64,000 nt of DNA, from positions 11,099,248-11,163,247 of the forward strand of contig CM068551.1 of assembly GCA_035048495.1 (NCBI GenBank). The letters run 5' to 3'. This document shows positions 35,411 to 45,755 of this stretch, piece by piece. Position numbers and translations under genes: made by a program. The DNA comes from Euptelea pleiosperma. Its lineage: Eukaryota; Streptophyta; Magnoliopsida; Ranunculales; Eupteleaceae. A model generated the notes under the pieces. It ran no database searches. It worked only from the letters and a program-made list of their open reading frames with translations, and was not told the DNA's origin. The stretch's first letter is position 1. Each line of letters opens with the position of its first letter.

Positions 35411-35512
35411 TCACAAATGGGAGATGTTTGGGGGGGAAGAATTTGCTGTCTCCAAATTTGAAGTCCCCCTCCCAAAATGTCGTACGTACCAGCACTTTTT
35501 ACTGCCCTAATC

Positions 35513-36038
35513 TAGGGGTGTCATCAGTTCGGTTCCGATTCGGTTCTTAAGATACCCAGAACCGAAACTGATATTGCTGATTCTTATCTGTTTCGGTTCT
35601 TATCGGTTCCGATCCTCAAAATGATGGATCTGGAACCGGAACAGATTATTTGGTTCTTGTTGGTTTCAGTTCCGGTTCCAGTGAGTGATCAAAGTATGGC
35701 CGCCAAACATAACTCATCAGCCTCAGCCCCCTTTGCAACTATGATAGAAAGCCGTTTGCTTGTTGCCGGCCAAACCCGCCTTTCTTTTTAATCAAAGTAG
35801 GGCGAGCAGAGTGTACCCTTATATATAGGGCAAAAAAAGAAAGGCCTTTATCACATATATCGGTCCTGATTTTATCGGTTCATTTCCCGTTCCTATCGGT
35901 CGCGGGTCAAAATCTAACTACCCATAACTGGAACGATTATTTTTCGGTCTGGTTCCGGTTCCCAAAAATGTGGAACTGAAACTTTCGGTTCGGATTCAGG
36001 TTCAATTTCAGTTAAATCGGGTAAAATTGACACCCCTA
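35513..36038. mobile_element. hAT-like MITE, about 526 bp
   Basis: The ends are TAGGGGTGTCA and, reverse complemented, TAGGGGTGTCA. The flanking 8-mers CCCTAATC and CCCTGTCC match only in part, so the target duplication is decayed or the ends are slightly off. The interior is rich in GGTTCCGGTT/GAACCGAAAC motifs like the other members at 36217-36561 and 4229-4645. No coding capacity. Confidence 0.7.
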
Positions 36039-36216
36039 CCCTGTCCCAGACCTTAACCCAACCCACGTTAAACCTTTAATTAGTTGGTTAAGGGAGGGTT
36101 AACAAGGTGTAAGTGTCGACATTTTGGGAGGGGGGACAGTCAATTTTTCTCGATTTTTGCATGTTTCTAAAATATGCAAGCGGGTGATGCCGGGATTAGA
36201 AGCCATAACATATATC

Positions 36217-36561
36217 TTGGGGTGTCAATTTGTACCCGTTTAACAGGAATCAAATGGGAACTGAAATTGAACCCTGGTTCGGTTCCAAAATTTTGGAACC
36301 GACTAAATAAGAACAGGAACTGAGACTGGAACCAAAGTGATAATAACAGTTTCGGTTCTGGGTAGTTTGATATTGGAACCGATATATAAATATAATGTTA
36401 AATATATAAATATAGTGTTAAAATCGTCATGTTATAAAGATTGGAACCGATGTACCCGAAACCGAAATCGAACCGGAACTGAAAGGAACCAGAACCAATA
36501 AAAACTGGCAATATTGGATCTGGTTCTGAGCACCTTAGGAACCGACCCGTTGACATCCCTA
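36217..36561. mobile_element. hAT-type MITE, 345 bp, TSD CATATATC
   Basis: Terminal inverted repeats are TTGGGGTGTCAA and TAGGGATGTCAA (reverse complement), with perfect 8-bp duplications CATATATC at 36209-36216 and 36562-36569. The interior repeats GGAACCGAAAC-type motifs. Same family as 35513-36038, which lies 179 bp away. Confidence 0.85.
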
Positions 36562-36896
36562 CATATATCCTGTCATTCTTTTAGTTGAAATAATTGACAC
36601 AGATTTCTTGTTACTGGATCCATGTTCTATCGTCTGATCGTTCACACCCAATCACCCTCGGAATTTCTGACCAGCAAAATAGAATATTTCCAGCCGTCAA
36701 AAAACACCAACAATCGATCGGTGGTTAAGATCAACTGATGGGAAGCTGCCTTTCGGTTCAGAGAAAATCATAAAAAATGGGACCTACATATTTGAGGGGT
36801 GGATCACAGGTCATGACAACTGTGTTTTGGTTGGCACATCTCCTTGGTTTCCTTTCGTTTTGCGTTTTCCGACGACCAAATGAAAGACTTTAAATG

Positions 36897-37145
36897 AAGA
36901 GGTCTCTCTTGGCCCTACATAGCTCATTTTTTGGGCCCATTAACCGCATCAATCAGCTTGATTGATAATTTCTGGCCGTTGGATTAAGTACCCAGAAAAT
37001 ATGCAAAAAAAATTCTCGAATCCAACGGCTAAATTCTATGGATAGAGAAAATCAATCAAGTTGATTTTAGGTATGTATATCCACCAAGAGGTGGTTTAAA
37101 TATCAATTCGGTTAGTGGGCCCAAAAAATGAGTTACGTAGGGTCA
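36897..37145. mobile_element. Foldback MITE, family M2, copy 1
   Basis: The left end reads GGCCCTACATAGCTCATTTT and the right arm reverse complements to GACCCTACGTAACTCATTTT, both followed by TTGGGCCC. The interior arms pair through 'gattaagtacc', 'atccaacggctaaatt' and 'tcaatcaagttgatttt'. The target duplication is not clear. Confidence 0.65.
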
Positions 37146-37235
37146 CGAGAGCCCTATGCATTTTGTGTTACCTAATATAAATGACATCCATAGTACCTAA
37201 GCATTACGTGTGCTTTATTCATCAAGGAGGAGGAA

Positions 37236-37545
37236 ACCTACATAGCTCATTGTCTTGGGCCTATTAACCACATGGATGTTTAGCCCACCCTTTGATGGAT
37301 ATGCATAACAAAAATCAGTTTCATTGATTTTCTCTAGCCATAGATTATAGTACCTTTTTAGGATTGAGTGTAGCCGTTGGATTCAAGTATGTTTTTTTGC
37401 ATATATTTGGACACTTAATCCAAAGGCTAGAGAAAATCAATGAAACTGATTTTTGGTATGCATATCCACCAAAGGGTGGGCTAAACATCCATGTGGTTAG
37501 TGGGCCCAAAACAATGAGCAATGTAGGGCCACGAGACCCCTCGGC
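37236..37545. mobile_element. Foldback MITE, family M2, copy 2
   Basis: The inverted arms are about 110 bp: from CCTACATAGCTCATTGTC through 'ccacatggatgtttagcccacc' in two parts to 'attttctctagcc' on the left, and the complement from 37426 to 37540 on the right. It is a close relative of copy 1, about 90 bp away. Exact ends and target duplication are uncertain. Confidence 0.7.
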
Positions 37546-38319
37546 ATCGAATGCATCCAAAGTCCTCGGCATCTAAAATTTTTCCGAAGGGGAGGAGGAC
37601 TTCCCTCGTATCAAATCACCACACAGAGAGATTTGTCAGATAATCTTGGCTGACTCGTTTTCTTTTACATATTTGGGTCTCCAATGACTGCAAGCTCCAG
37701 CCAGCCTAAAAGAAAATTTATGTTCTCGAGACATACTTGACCGGGTCATTCGTTTTGACCCTTTTTTATATGTGGTCATGGGTGATGGAAATTTGAAAGA
37801 AGTATGAACCGAGTATTTTGGAGAACAATCTGGCTTTTACAGAGAAGAATAGATTTAATTTGTAGACGATTTTAAACATACAAAAATCCTAACATAGATT
37901 AATAAAAGGGAAATTACCTAAATAATCAACGTTTGTAATTTTTATTACCAAAAAGACAAATGGCGGTTTTGAAATACCGAAAAGATAAACGATTGCCGAT
38001 TTTGCCCTTGACAAAGCGTCTGCAACAACCGTATGCCGAAATCTTTTTCACGCCTATTCTCAATGACAGTTCTGACGAAAAGACAAATACTATTACAAAA
38101 ATCAACTGTTGATTTTCATCACACAGCTGGGCATCACGCCAAAAAGATATTAATCATTTTTGTGTCGAATCAAAACTCCATTTAAATCTTTCGAAAACAT
38201 GTTTAGCTTTCCCATTAACTTTTTCCTTTAAACGAATGAGCTTTGCAACTTTGATGAATTCGCTCTCCAACTCGAAGAAAGTATAAGACTTAGCTTTTTA
38301 TCTATCATTTTCTGTCATT

Positions 38320-39300
38320 TTTTTGCTCATTCTTCTATTTCTTTTGTTTCTCTTTTTTTTTGTCGTCTGTATTTATCTACAGTTTGACGACTGTCGTCTG
38401 TATTTTTTTTTTCTATCATCTATTTTATCTTTTTTTGTCATCTATTTTATCATTTTCTATCATTTGTTTTCTCTTTTTTTGTCATCTATTTTATCCTTTT
38501 TTATCATGTATTTTATCCTTTTTTGTCAGTTGTTTTCTCCTTTTCAAACTATTATTTTTCCTTTTTCAGAAGGATGTCGTGAATACAAATGTAGTGCAAC
38601 CCGATTGGATGCTGGAAGTGATGCAAGACTAATAGAAAATCAAGTTGTACAGAAGCCTCATCGAGTTAAAATGTTCATCGAACATGTACTTATACTTGTA
38701 TACGAATATTGTGTATTCTTAAGTTTTGGCGCATAATTTTTTTGTAAATATAGTCATTATCAAGAAACAAGCTGCCAAAAGTATAACCACATATGGATCT
38801 TGTTAATTTATTTCTCTTTTCATTTTGTTTGTCTACTGTTTTATTTCATCAAATATTAGTTTAAGGCATTTCTCACCGTTTAAAATAAGCCAACTCATTT
38901 GTTTTGTCCTATTCTATCATCTATTTTTCTGTTCTTTGTTTTCTCCTTTTCTATCATTTGTTTTCTTATTTTCTGCAATCTGTTTTTTTTCTTTTTCTAT
39001 CATATATTTTCTCATTCTCTATCATCTGTTCTCCTTTTCTAGTCATCTATTTTCTCCTCTTTGTTTATTTATTTTCTCCTTCTCCATCATTTATTTTCTC
39101 ATTTTTTGTCATTTATTTTCTCATTTTCTATCATCTGTTTTCTCATTTTCTATCCTCTGTTTTCTTATTTTCTATCATATGTTTTATCCTTTTTTGTCAT
39201 TTGTTTTCTCCTTTTCCAGTATCTATTTTCCTTTTGTGTTTTACTTTTCTGTCATTCTATTTTCTCATTTTTAAACCGTTATTTTCTCATTTTCAAAATA
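38320..39300 (+). repeat. Two pyrimidine-rich minisatellite arrays
   Basis: Arrays at about 38320-38560 and 38890-39300 repeat a unit of about 20-22 bp like TTTTCTATCATCTGTTTTCT. They give open frames of 90-150 codons rich in Phe, Ser, Leu and Ile on the plus strand, which are products of the repeat and not genes. Confidence 0.85.
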
Positions 39301-40109
39301 GATAGTCTCTACACCGATTATTATAGGTACAATGGAGTAATGAAAGGTAAAGAAAGATGTCGTGGATACAAATGTACGTGGTGTAGAAACTGGGATAGGT
39401 GGAATGAGAAAGGGTTGGGTGATGAGGTATGCAAGGCTATTACAACCGCCCTGATACGGTCTTGATGGAGATAAATGAATATAACTCGAAGTGATGCAAG
39501 ACAGAAAAGTTCACCAAACACGCTTAAAAGGAAATTTTCTCCAAGTAAGAATAAGAGGAAATTTGAATCTGAGGAGAAGAGTTACACCCTATACTTTCAA
39601 AAGGAAAACGAGTACTCCAAAGAGAGTGAATCCTAATGTAATGATAAGCGAACTTGGACACACGTACTTGTACTTGTATATGAATGTTGTGTATTAACTT
39701 GTCATATGTTCTAACAACTTCTCATTAGTTCATATGGATCTCGTCAACTGTTATAACCATAATTGTCGTCGGTTCAAATAGGTTGTTATATCCACAACTT
39801 GTCATTGGTTTTCTTGTTTTATGTTATTTGACATCAGTTCATATATATAGATCTTTTCAGCTATGTATACAGATCTTATTATCTGTTATATCCACAACTG
39901 TCATCATTTTGTTCGGCATGGACATATTTATAGTAAGGGACACTCAGTTATTTCCAAAAAACCTACAAAAATACAAAAAATTAAGGGAAATTACTCAAAT
40001 TATGAAATTTCTTTTATAAAAAGATTCTAGGATTCTAAAAAAAACACTAACTTAATACATCATTCGTTGTCCCTTGTAATTAAATATTGTTCAAGGATAA
40101 GACGAACAT

Positions 40110-40175
40110 ACCGGTATCTCTTCTGGCTTCGCTTAGTACAAGTCTTGCGGTTATGCTATCTTCTTCTGCAATTTA
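40110..40175 (-). pseudogene. Zinc-knuckle relic of a MULE transposase
   Basis: The minus strand encodes CLNC-RRR-stop-HNRKTC, which keeps the CX2CX4HX4C spacing of the zinc knuckle found at the C-terminus of many MURA/FAR1-type transposases, with a stop in place of the expected Gly. It is followed by a basic stretch (KRSQKRYRY). This supports the view that the element descends from an autonomous MULE. Confidence 0.55.
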
Positions 40176-40753
40176 AGCAAAACATTGGTTTAACAGGCAT
40201 AATTTTTATTTTGTTTTACATCTTTAGAAATTTAAGAGTAGAACCAACTCCAATCATGTTACCTCATTTCACTTTAAGATCTGTGAGATTATTGCAAAAA
40301 AAAATTAAATATGGAACGATGCATTCCTATGTTATATGATGACTCCTTACCGTCTATATGCGAAATGGGAGTGAGAAAGGCAGCTTGGAATGTGTTTCTC
40401 TAATACAATAGAAAAAATGAATGATAAGAGAGAAAATGAATTATCTTAGAGAAAAAGAACGAAGATTTGTAAAGGAAGAAATGAAGAAGAAAGCTTTACA
40501 TGTGAAAAATGGAAAAGAAACCATAGATAGAAAGCCTTTTTGAGAAGAAGAGAAGAGAGAGAAATAGGATATGATTGTTGTGAGTTGAAGTGTATTTTTT
40601 ACCTTTTGTATGGAAAATATAAGTTTTATCTTGTTTTGACAGTAAGGGTAGTAATGTCCGAAAATGTACCCAAATTAACAATCTAGGAATGGTTGGAAAG
40701 TTTGTTTTTTGGATAATAAAAATTGCAAACGTTAATTATTTGGGTTATTTCCC

Positions 40754-41834
40754 TAAATAAAATTATGACAAGAATTTAAAAGATTTATCGGTAACTAAGG
40801 CTTGAGTTATACGCAATGTCCTCAAGGTAAAATTCGTCCTTATGCGTGAAGTCTAAAGTGCCCTTAAAAAAAAGTAAAATACTTGAAAATGTTAAAGAAA
40901 CATAAGAAGGGCATTTTGGACAAAGTAATATATATAGGGTCGCTCTATGGGCACCCACGTCTTTAAGCTGGGCACCTACAAAAGAAAAAAAATTAATGAC
41001 AAAATTACCCTTTTCTCTTTAAGTCGGGCAGCCACACTCATATTAGGCATAGTTACGTTGTGTTGTTGGAGGACGTCGAATTCGCATGACACCGAAGTTG
41101 CACTCCCCTCTCAACGCCCTCCATTTCTCTGAGATTACTGCATCTTCTCTTCTTCCTCTTTGTATATCTTCATCATCTTCTCTTCTACTTCTCTATACAT
41201 GTTCTTAATCTTCTTAAAAGCTTTTATTTCTTCTAAATTTCTCCTCACCAAACAAAAAATTCCAAAGTTAGTCTCCTCAATCAAGTGGCATATGTGATTG
41301 GTGAAGAGGTTAACAATGGAGGAGGTAAAACCTATAATCTTTAAAATTTTTAATTTGTTCTTCATATTCTATTATCTGTGTAAACCCTAAATAATGACCA
41401 TCATGCAAAAATGTATGTGAAGAGTTTAAAAATTTATGCTAATCAGTTTTAACATGTGTAATTGTGTTGAGAAAATTACTTCATGCATAAATATATAGAG
41501 TTCTAAATAATTTGATACATAAACATATAGAGTGCAAATTTTTTTAACCCATTGGTTATAGATGTTTGAGTCTCTAACCCTCTGCTTAGTCTTGTTTGGG
41601 CTTTGCCCAATGTATAGAGTGCAATTTTTTTAACCCATTGTAATTATCTTGAAAAAATTGCTTGAAGCATAAATAGAGTTACATTTAGTCTTGTTTGGAC
41701 TTTGCCTAATGTGTGATTGACTTATAAGAATTATGTTTATACTTTCTGTTAATTATTTTTAAAACTCTATTGTAAAATTTTGTTTGTAATAATTTGTTAT
41801 TGATATATATTTGTTTTAACCCATGTTGTTGTAG
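40754..41834. other. AT-rich leader region of the MULE pseudogene
   Basis: No gene is firmly supported. An ATG at 41316 followed by GAGGAG and a GT donor could be a tiny first exon of the transposase gene at 41835. The purine/pyrimidine runs at 41150-41230 give spurious frames. A terminal repeat of the neighbouring MULE may lie near 40930-41000, but no partner was found. Confidence 0.3.
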
Positions 41835-44505
41835 GCATCTGATTCATTAAATGAAATTGTTCCATCGGCTATATCAGTTGATGTAATAGATCAATTTACA
41901 ACCGACATAGTATGTAAATTATCAATTTGTATTATCTATTTTTGAGTTTTGTTATAACAACAAATATTGATTGAATAGTTATTTTTTGAATTTTAGGTTT
42001 TCAAAAGTCGGAATGAACTAATGTAGTGGATTAAAGAAGTTGGAAAAGCAGTTGGGACTATCATTATGACAAAAATATCAGACTGCGATATAAATGGAAG
42101 GACCCCTAGACTTACATTTGGTTGTGAGAGGGGTGGCCAATATAGAGAGAAGCAATCTGGCAACAAAGTAGAAAATATTAAAAATACGGGTACGAAACGG
42201 TGTGGGTGCCCATTTGCTTTAAAAGCAATAAAATTGGCAGAGGACGATTATTGGATGATTAGAGTGGAGTGTGGTATCCACAACCACATAGGAGCAACAC
42301 ATTTGGAAGGCCACTCTTTTGTAAAGACGTTCAGTGTTGTAGAAAAAGATATTTTGAAAGATATGTCGACAAGTAGAAGGTAAGAGATATATTGAAAGTC
42401 TTAAAAGAGAAAGATCCACAGAATTCATTCACGATGAGTACGATATATAATGCTAGGGAAAAAATAAAATTCATGATATGAGTGGAAGATCACAGTTGCA
42501 GCAGTTAATGAAAAAGTTACATGACCACAAGTATATTGAATTTCATCGGAGTCACCCAGATACAGACGTGATTATGGATTTGTTTCGGACTCATCCGGAG
42601 TCTATTGATATTGGGAAGTGCTTCTACAATGTATTTTTGATGGATTGTACCTATAAGACAAACAGATATATGATGTCTTTGTTAGAGATTATCGGGGTGA
42701 CATCTACTAAGAAGACTTTCACATTTGCTACTGTTTACATGGAAATTGAAAAAGAAGTTAATTTTGTGTGGGTATTGAAATGCATGAAGTCAACTCTCAG
42801 TCTGAATATACATCCAGTTGTTATTGTGACAGATAGAGAGTTAGCCTTAATGAATGCAATCAAGATAGTTTTTCCAGAAGCACGGAACTTTCTTTGTTGG
42901 TACCATATTTCAAGAAACGTGTTGTCTAATTGCAAGAAAGAGTTTGAAACAAAAAAAGATTTGAATTCATTTTTATCGAGGTGGAATGACCTAGTAGTGT
43001 CATCTACTGTGGAAGACTTCTATGATAGAGTTGCTGTATTTGAAAGTGATTTTGCTAAGTATCTTAGTCCGATTTCATACATCAAAATCAGTTGGTTGGA
43101 TTCGTACAAGGAATCATTCGTAACAACGTGGACTGACGAGGTTACCCATTTTGGAAAAACAACGACAAATAGAGCTGAAGTGCTCATACAAAATTGAAAA
43201 GACATTTGGGATCATCAATAAGAGATTTTGAGTCCTCATGGGCTATAATGAACACACTGTTATTGTTGCACCACACTGATATAAATGAATCATTTGAGAA
43301 AAGTATAAACACAGTGATGCATAAATTTATACTAGCTTTGTATAAGAATCTGAGGGGAATTATTTCCAGGTCTGCACTTGATATGATACTTCAAGAGAGA
43401 AAGACAGTCGAGTCTACTGGTATAGATGCTCACATATGCGGTTGTGACCTTCGTTGTACACATGGGTTGCCGTGTGCGCATGAGATTGTCCAATACAAGC
43501 GTGAAGGTAAGACCATACCTCCATCATGTGTCCATCCACATTGGTTGAGGCTTTCTATTATACCCACTGTTATCCCAATAGAAGACCTAGACTACACACC
43601 AGAGTTTGAGATGTTTAAACAAAGATTTGAAGGAGCAGGTCAAGATATACAGCTCCATCTTTTGAAGCAGTTGAAGGAATTAGGTAAACTATGTACCACT
43701 GGGTTGCTTGAGCCAGTAGTGAAGACAAATACCAAGGGTAGGCCAAAAAGTTGGTTGGCAAATAAAAGATCAAAGGTAGATTCATCTACCAAACGTGATC
43801 CATCAACATTTGAGTATGCAGAAGACAAACAAAAATTGGAAGTACACCGCACTAGGGCTCTTAAGGTACAAGTGCAAGAAAGTGGAAGACTACCCTATGT
43901 AGATACATTCCCAGAAGTTTTCTAACCCTACATTGCGGGAGTCAAAGATGTTCTTGGAGATGGACATTGTGGTTTTAGAGTGGTAGCAGACCACCTAGGG
44001 TTGGGTGAGACCAGCTGGGACAGGTCAGACACGATTTGAAAGATGAGTTATCATTTCGCTCAGAGTTCTATGACACTGTATTTCGTATGAGAGGTAGGGC
44101 TGTTGCCCTTATGCAAGTGTTAGAATGTGAAGGCCGTGGTGCCAATGAAGAACATTGGATGATTATGTCAGACATGGGCCATATCATAGCTTCATGCTAT
44201 AGAGTAGTTGTGGTTCTCATATCTTCATCTCAATGTTTAACTTTTCTCCCACTGTATAAACCGCCACGGTGTCTTCAGTGTACCATCAGATCATCGACAT
44301 TGGCTTTGTGAATGGCAACCACTTCGTGCGCCTTGATCAACATAAAGGATGTCCACTCCCAACAATCATTAATACTTGGACGAAATATCATGAGCGTATA
44401 GCTGACAACTGGGCCACACCCTACAATGAATGTGTAAAGCATTTTGAACAGTTGATTATGTATAATACTGAACCGGCACCACAAAATCTAATAGTCATAG
44501 ATTAG
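41835..44505 (+). pseudogene. Mutator-like transposase gene with OTU protease domain, broken
   Basis: This would cut and insert Mutator-like elements. An exon at 41835-41909 (after TTGTAG, before GTATGT) joins a second exon from about 41999. Parts in order: a FAR1/WRKY-GCM1-like DNA-binding region (RLTFGCERGGQYR ... CGCPFALKA ... HNHIGATHLEGH) at 42066-42383; the MULE catalytic core at 42478-43197 with FLMDCTYKTNRY, VVIVTDRELALMNAI and CWYHISRNVLSNC; a SWIM zinc finger CGCDLRCTHGLPCAHEI near 43438-43490; and an OTU cysteine-protease region with GDGHCGFRVVADHLG near 43955-44000 and GNHFVRL near 44310. Breaks: an in-frame TAG near 42025, a frameshift near 42475, a stop at 43925 and several shifts in the OTU part. 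OTU-bearing MULEs are a known plant group. Terminal repeats were not found. Confidence 0.85.
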
Positions 44506-44659
44506 ATGGAGTTAGGCCTGTGTGCCATCTCTTTTTTTAGGCCTGCAAGTCATCTTTTTGTGAGGCATGTGAGCCGTCTTTTTAGGCCTTCGAGCCAAAC
44601 TTGTCATATTGTAAATATATACTTGTGATTATAAACTTGTAAATATTACTTAAGTGGAG

Positions 44660-44960
44660 TTAATGTTGGTGGTGGTGTTTGTGTGGAGTTAGTGATGGTG
44701 GAGTAGGTGGTTGTGGTGATGAAGGTAGGGTTAGGGTGGTGGTGTTAGTGGTGTTAGTAGTGGTTTGGGTGGTGGTAGGGGTGGTGGTGGTGTTAGAGTT
44801 AGTGTGTGTTGGAGTGGTAATGGTGGTGCTGGTGCTGTTGGTGTGGGTGGTGGTGTGGGTAGGGGTGGTGGTGGAGTTAGTGGTGCTAGTGATGGTGTTG
44901 GTGGTGGTGTTAGTGGTGCTAGTGGTGGAGGTAGAGTAGTGGTGGTGGTGGTGTTTTCAT
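44660..44960 (+). repeat. GGT/GTGG-rich simple repeat
   Basis: About 300 bp of degenerate GGTGGTGTTAGTGGT units. Frames on both strands (Val/Gly-rich and Pro/Thr-rich) are compositional. A similar GGTGGTGATGG tract is at 48895-49030, beyond solo LTR C. Confidence 0.85.
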
Positions 44961-45244
44961 CAATCAAGCTGATTTTTAGTGTATTTATCTACCAATTGGT
45001 GAGCCCATGCAGTGATGTTAGAATTGACTCCAACTGGTTAGAATTTAGTAGTGATATGAGGGTAATATGCGATGATTTCAAATAGTAACCGTGTGGATGT
45101 TTGGACATCCAAAGGGTTGTCTAACACACCTAAAAGCATGATGGGGTAATGATTTCTATCATTTGGCACTCCCATCATTCTAAGTGGCAAGCTCTTGGGC
45201 CCAACGAATCATGAGACTTTCAGTGGGAGACCCACAAATCCATT

Positions 45245-45745
45245 TCTAAAAAAATTTGTCACCCACGGTATTGTCCTACCGTGGGTGAACTGGTGCCCAC
45301 GGTAACGCTGGCCGTGGATGACCTAGTGTCCACAGTACTGTCCTATCGTGGGTGAACTTGTAACCACGACCAGGACAGAAAGTCAGATGCCAATTTTGGG
45401 CTCAATTTAGCCTCCACGGCAGCACAGTACTGTGGGTGCCTTGGTGCCAACGACCACGCCAACTGTGGCCACCTGATCACCTACGGCCAGGACCCAAGTC
45501 AGAATGCAATTTTTATGAGAAAATTTGTCTCCACAGCCCTACAGCACCGTGGGTACCAGTGCACCCACGGCCAAGAAAACCGTGGACACTAGGTCACCCA
45601 TGGCCAGCTCGACCGTGGATGACCTGGTAGCCACAATTTTCCTGGCCATGGGTGACCTAGTACCCACGGTACTATATGGTCGTGGAGACAATTTTTTTAA
45701 AATTTTTTTTACTGTCTGGCCGTGGTGCCCTGGTACCCACCACCA
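45245..45745. repeat. CCCACGG/CCGTGGG inverted-repeat array
   Basis: About 500 bp are built from units such as CCCACGGTA-N-TACCGTGGG, joined by GTGACCTGGTGCC-like spacers. At least a dozen CCACGG or CCGTGG half-sites alternate in orientation, so adjacent units can pair as hairpins. No coding sense is evident. Solo LTR C lies just beyond it. Confidence 0.75.
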
Positions 45746-45755
45746 ACACCACTAC

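Larger units (their letters stand above)
37908..40753 (-). mobile_element. Non-autonomous Mutator-like element, 2846 bp
   Basis: Terminal inverted repeats of about 45 bp: left GGGAAATTACCTAAATAATC then AACGTTTG, and right (reverse complement) GGGAAATAACCCAAATAATT then AACGTTTG. The flanking 9-mers TTAATAAAA and TAAATAAAA differ at one base, as expected for an aged Mutator duplication. The interior has two pyrimidine-rich tandem arrays, a duplicated block (GATGTCGTG.ATACAAATGTA at 38574 and 39357), and a zinc-knuckle relic on the minus strand at 40110-40175. There is no intact transposase, so it depends on another element. Confidence 0.85.

Noticed and set aside
38323..39465. Overlapping Phe/Ser-rich open frames that look like membrane proteins
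   Set aside because: Produced by TTTTCTATCATCTG-type tandem repeats within a non-autonomous MULE.
44679..44967. Val/Gly-rich and Pro/Thr-rich open frames on both strands
   Set aside because: Simple GGT/GTGG repeat read in several frames.
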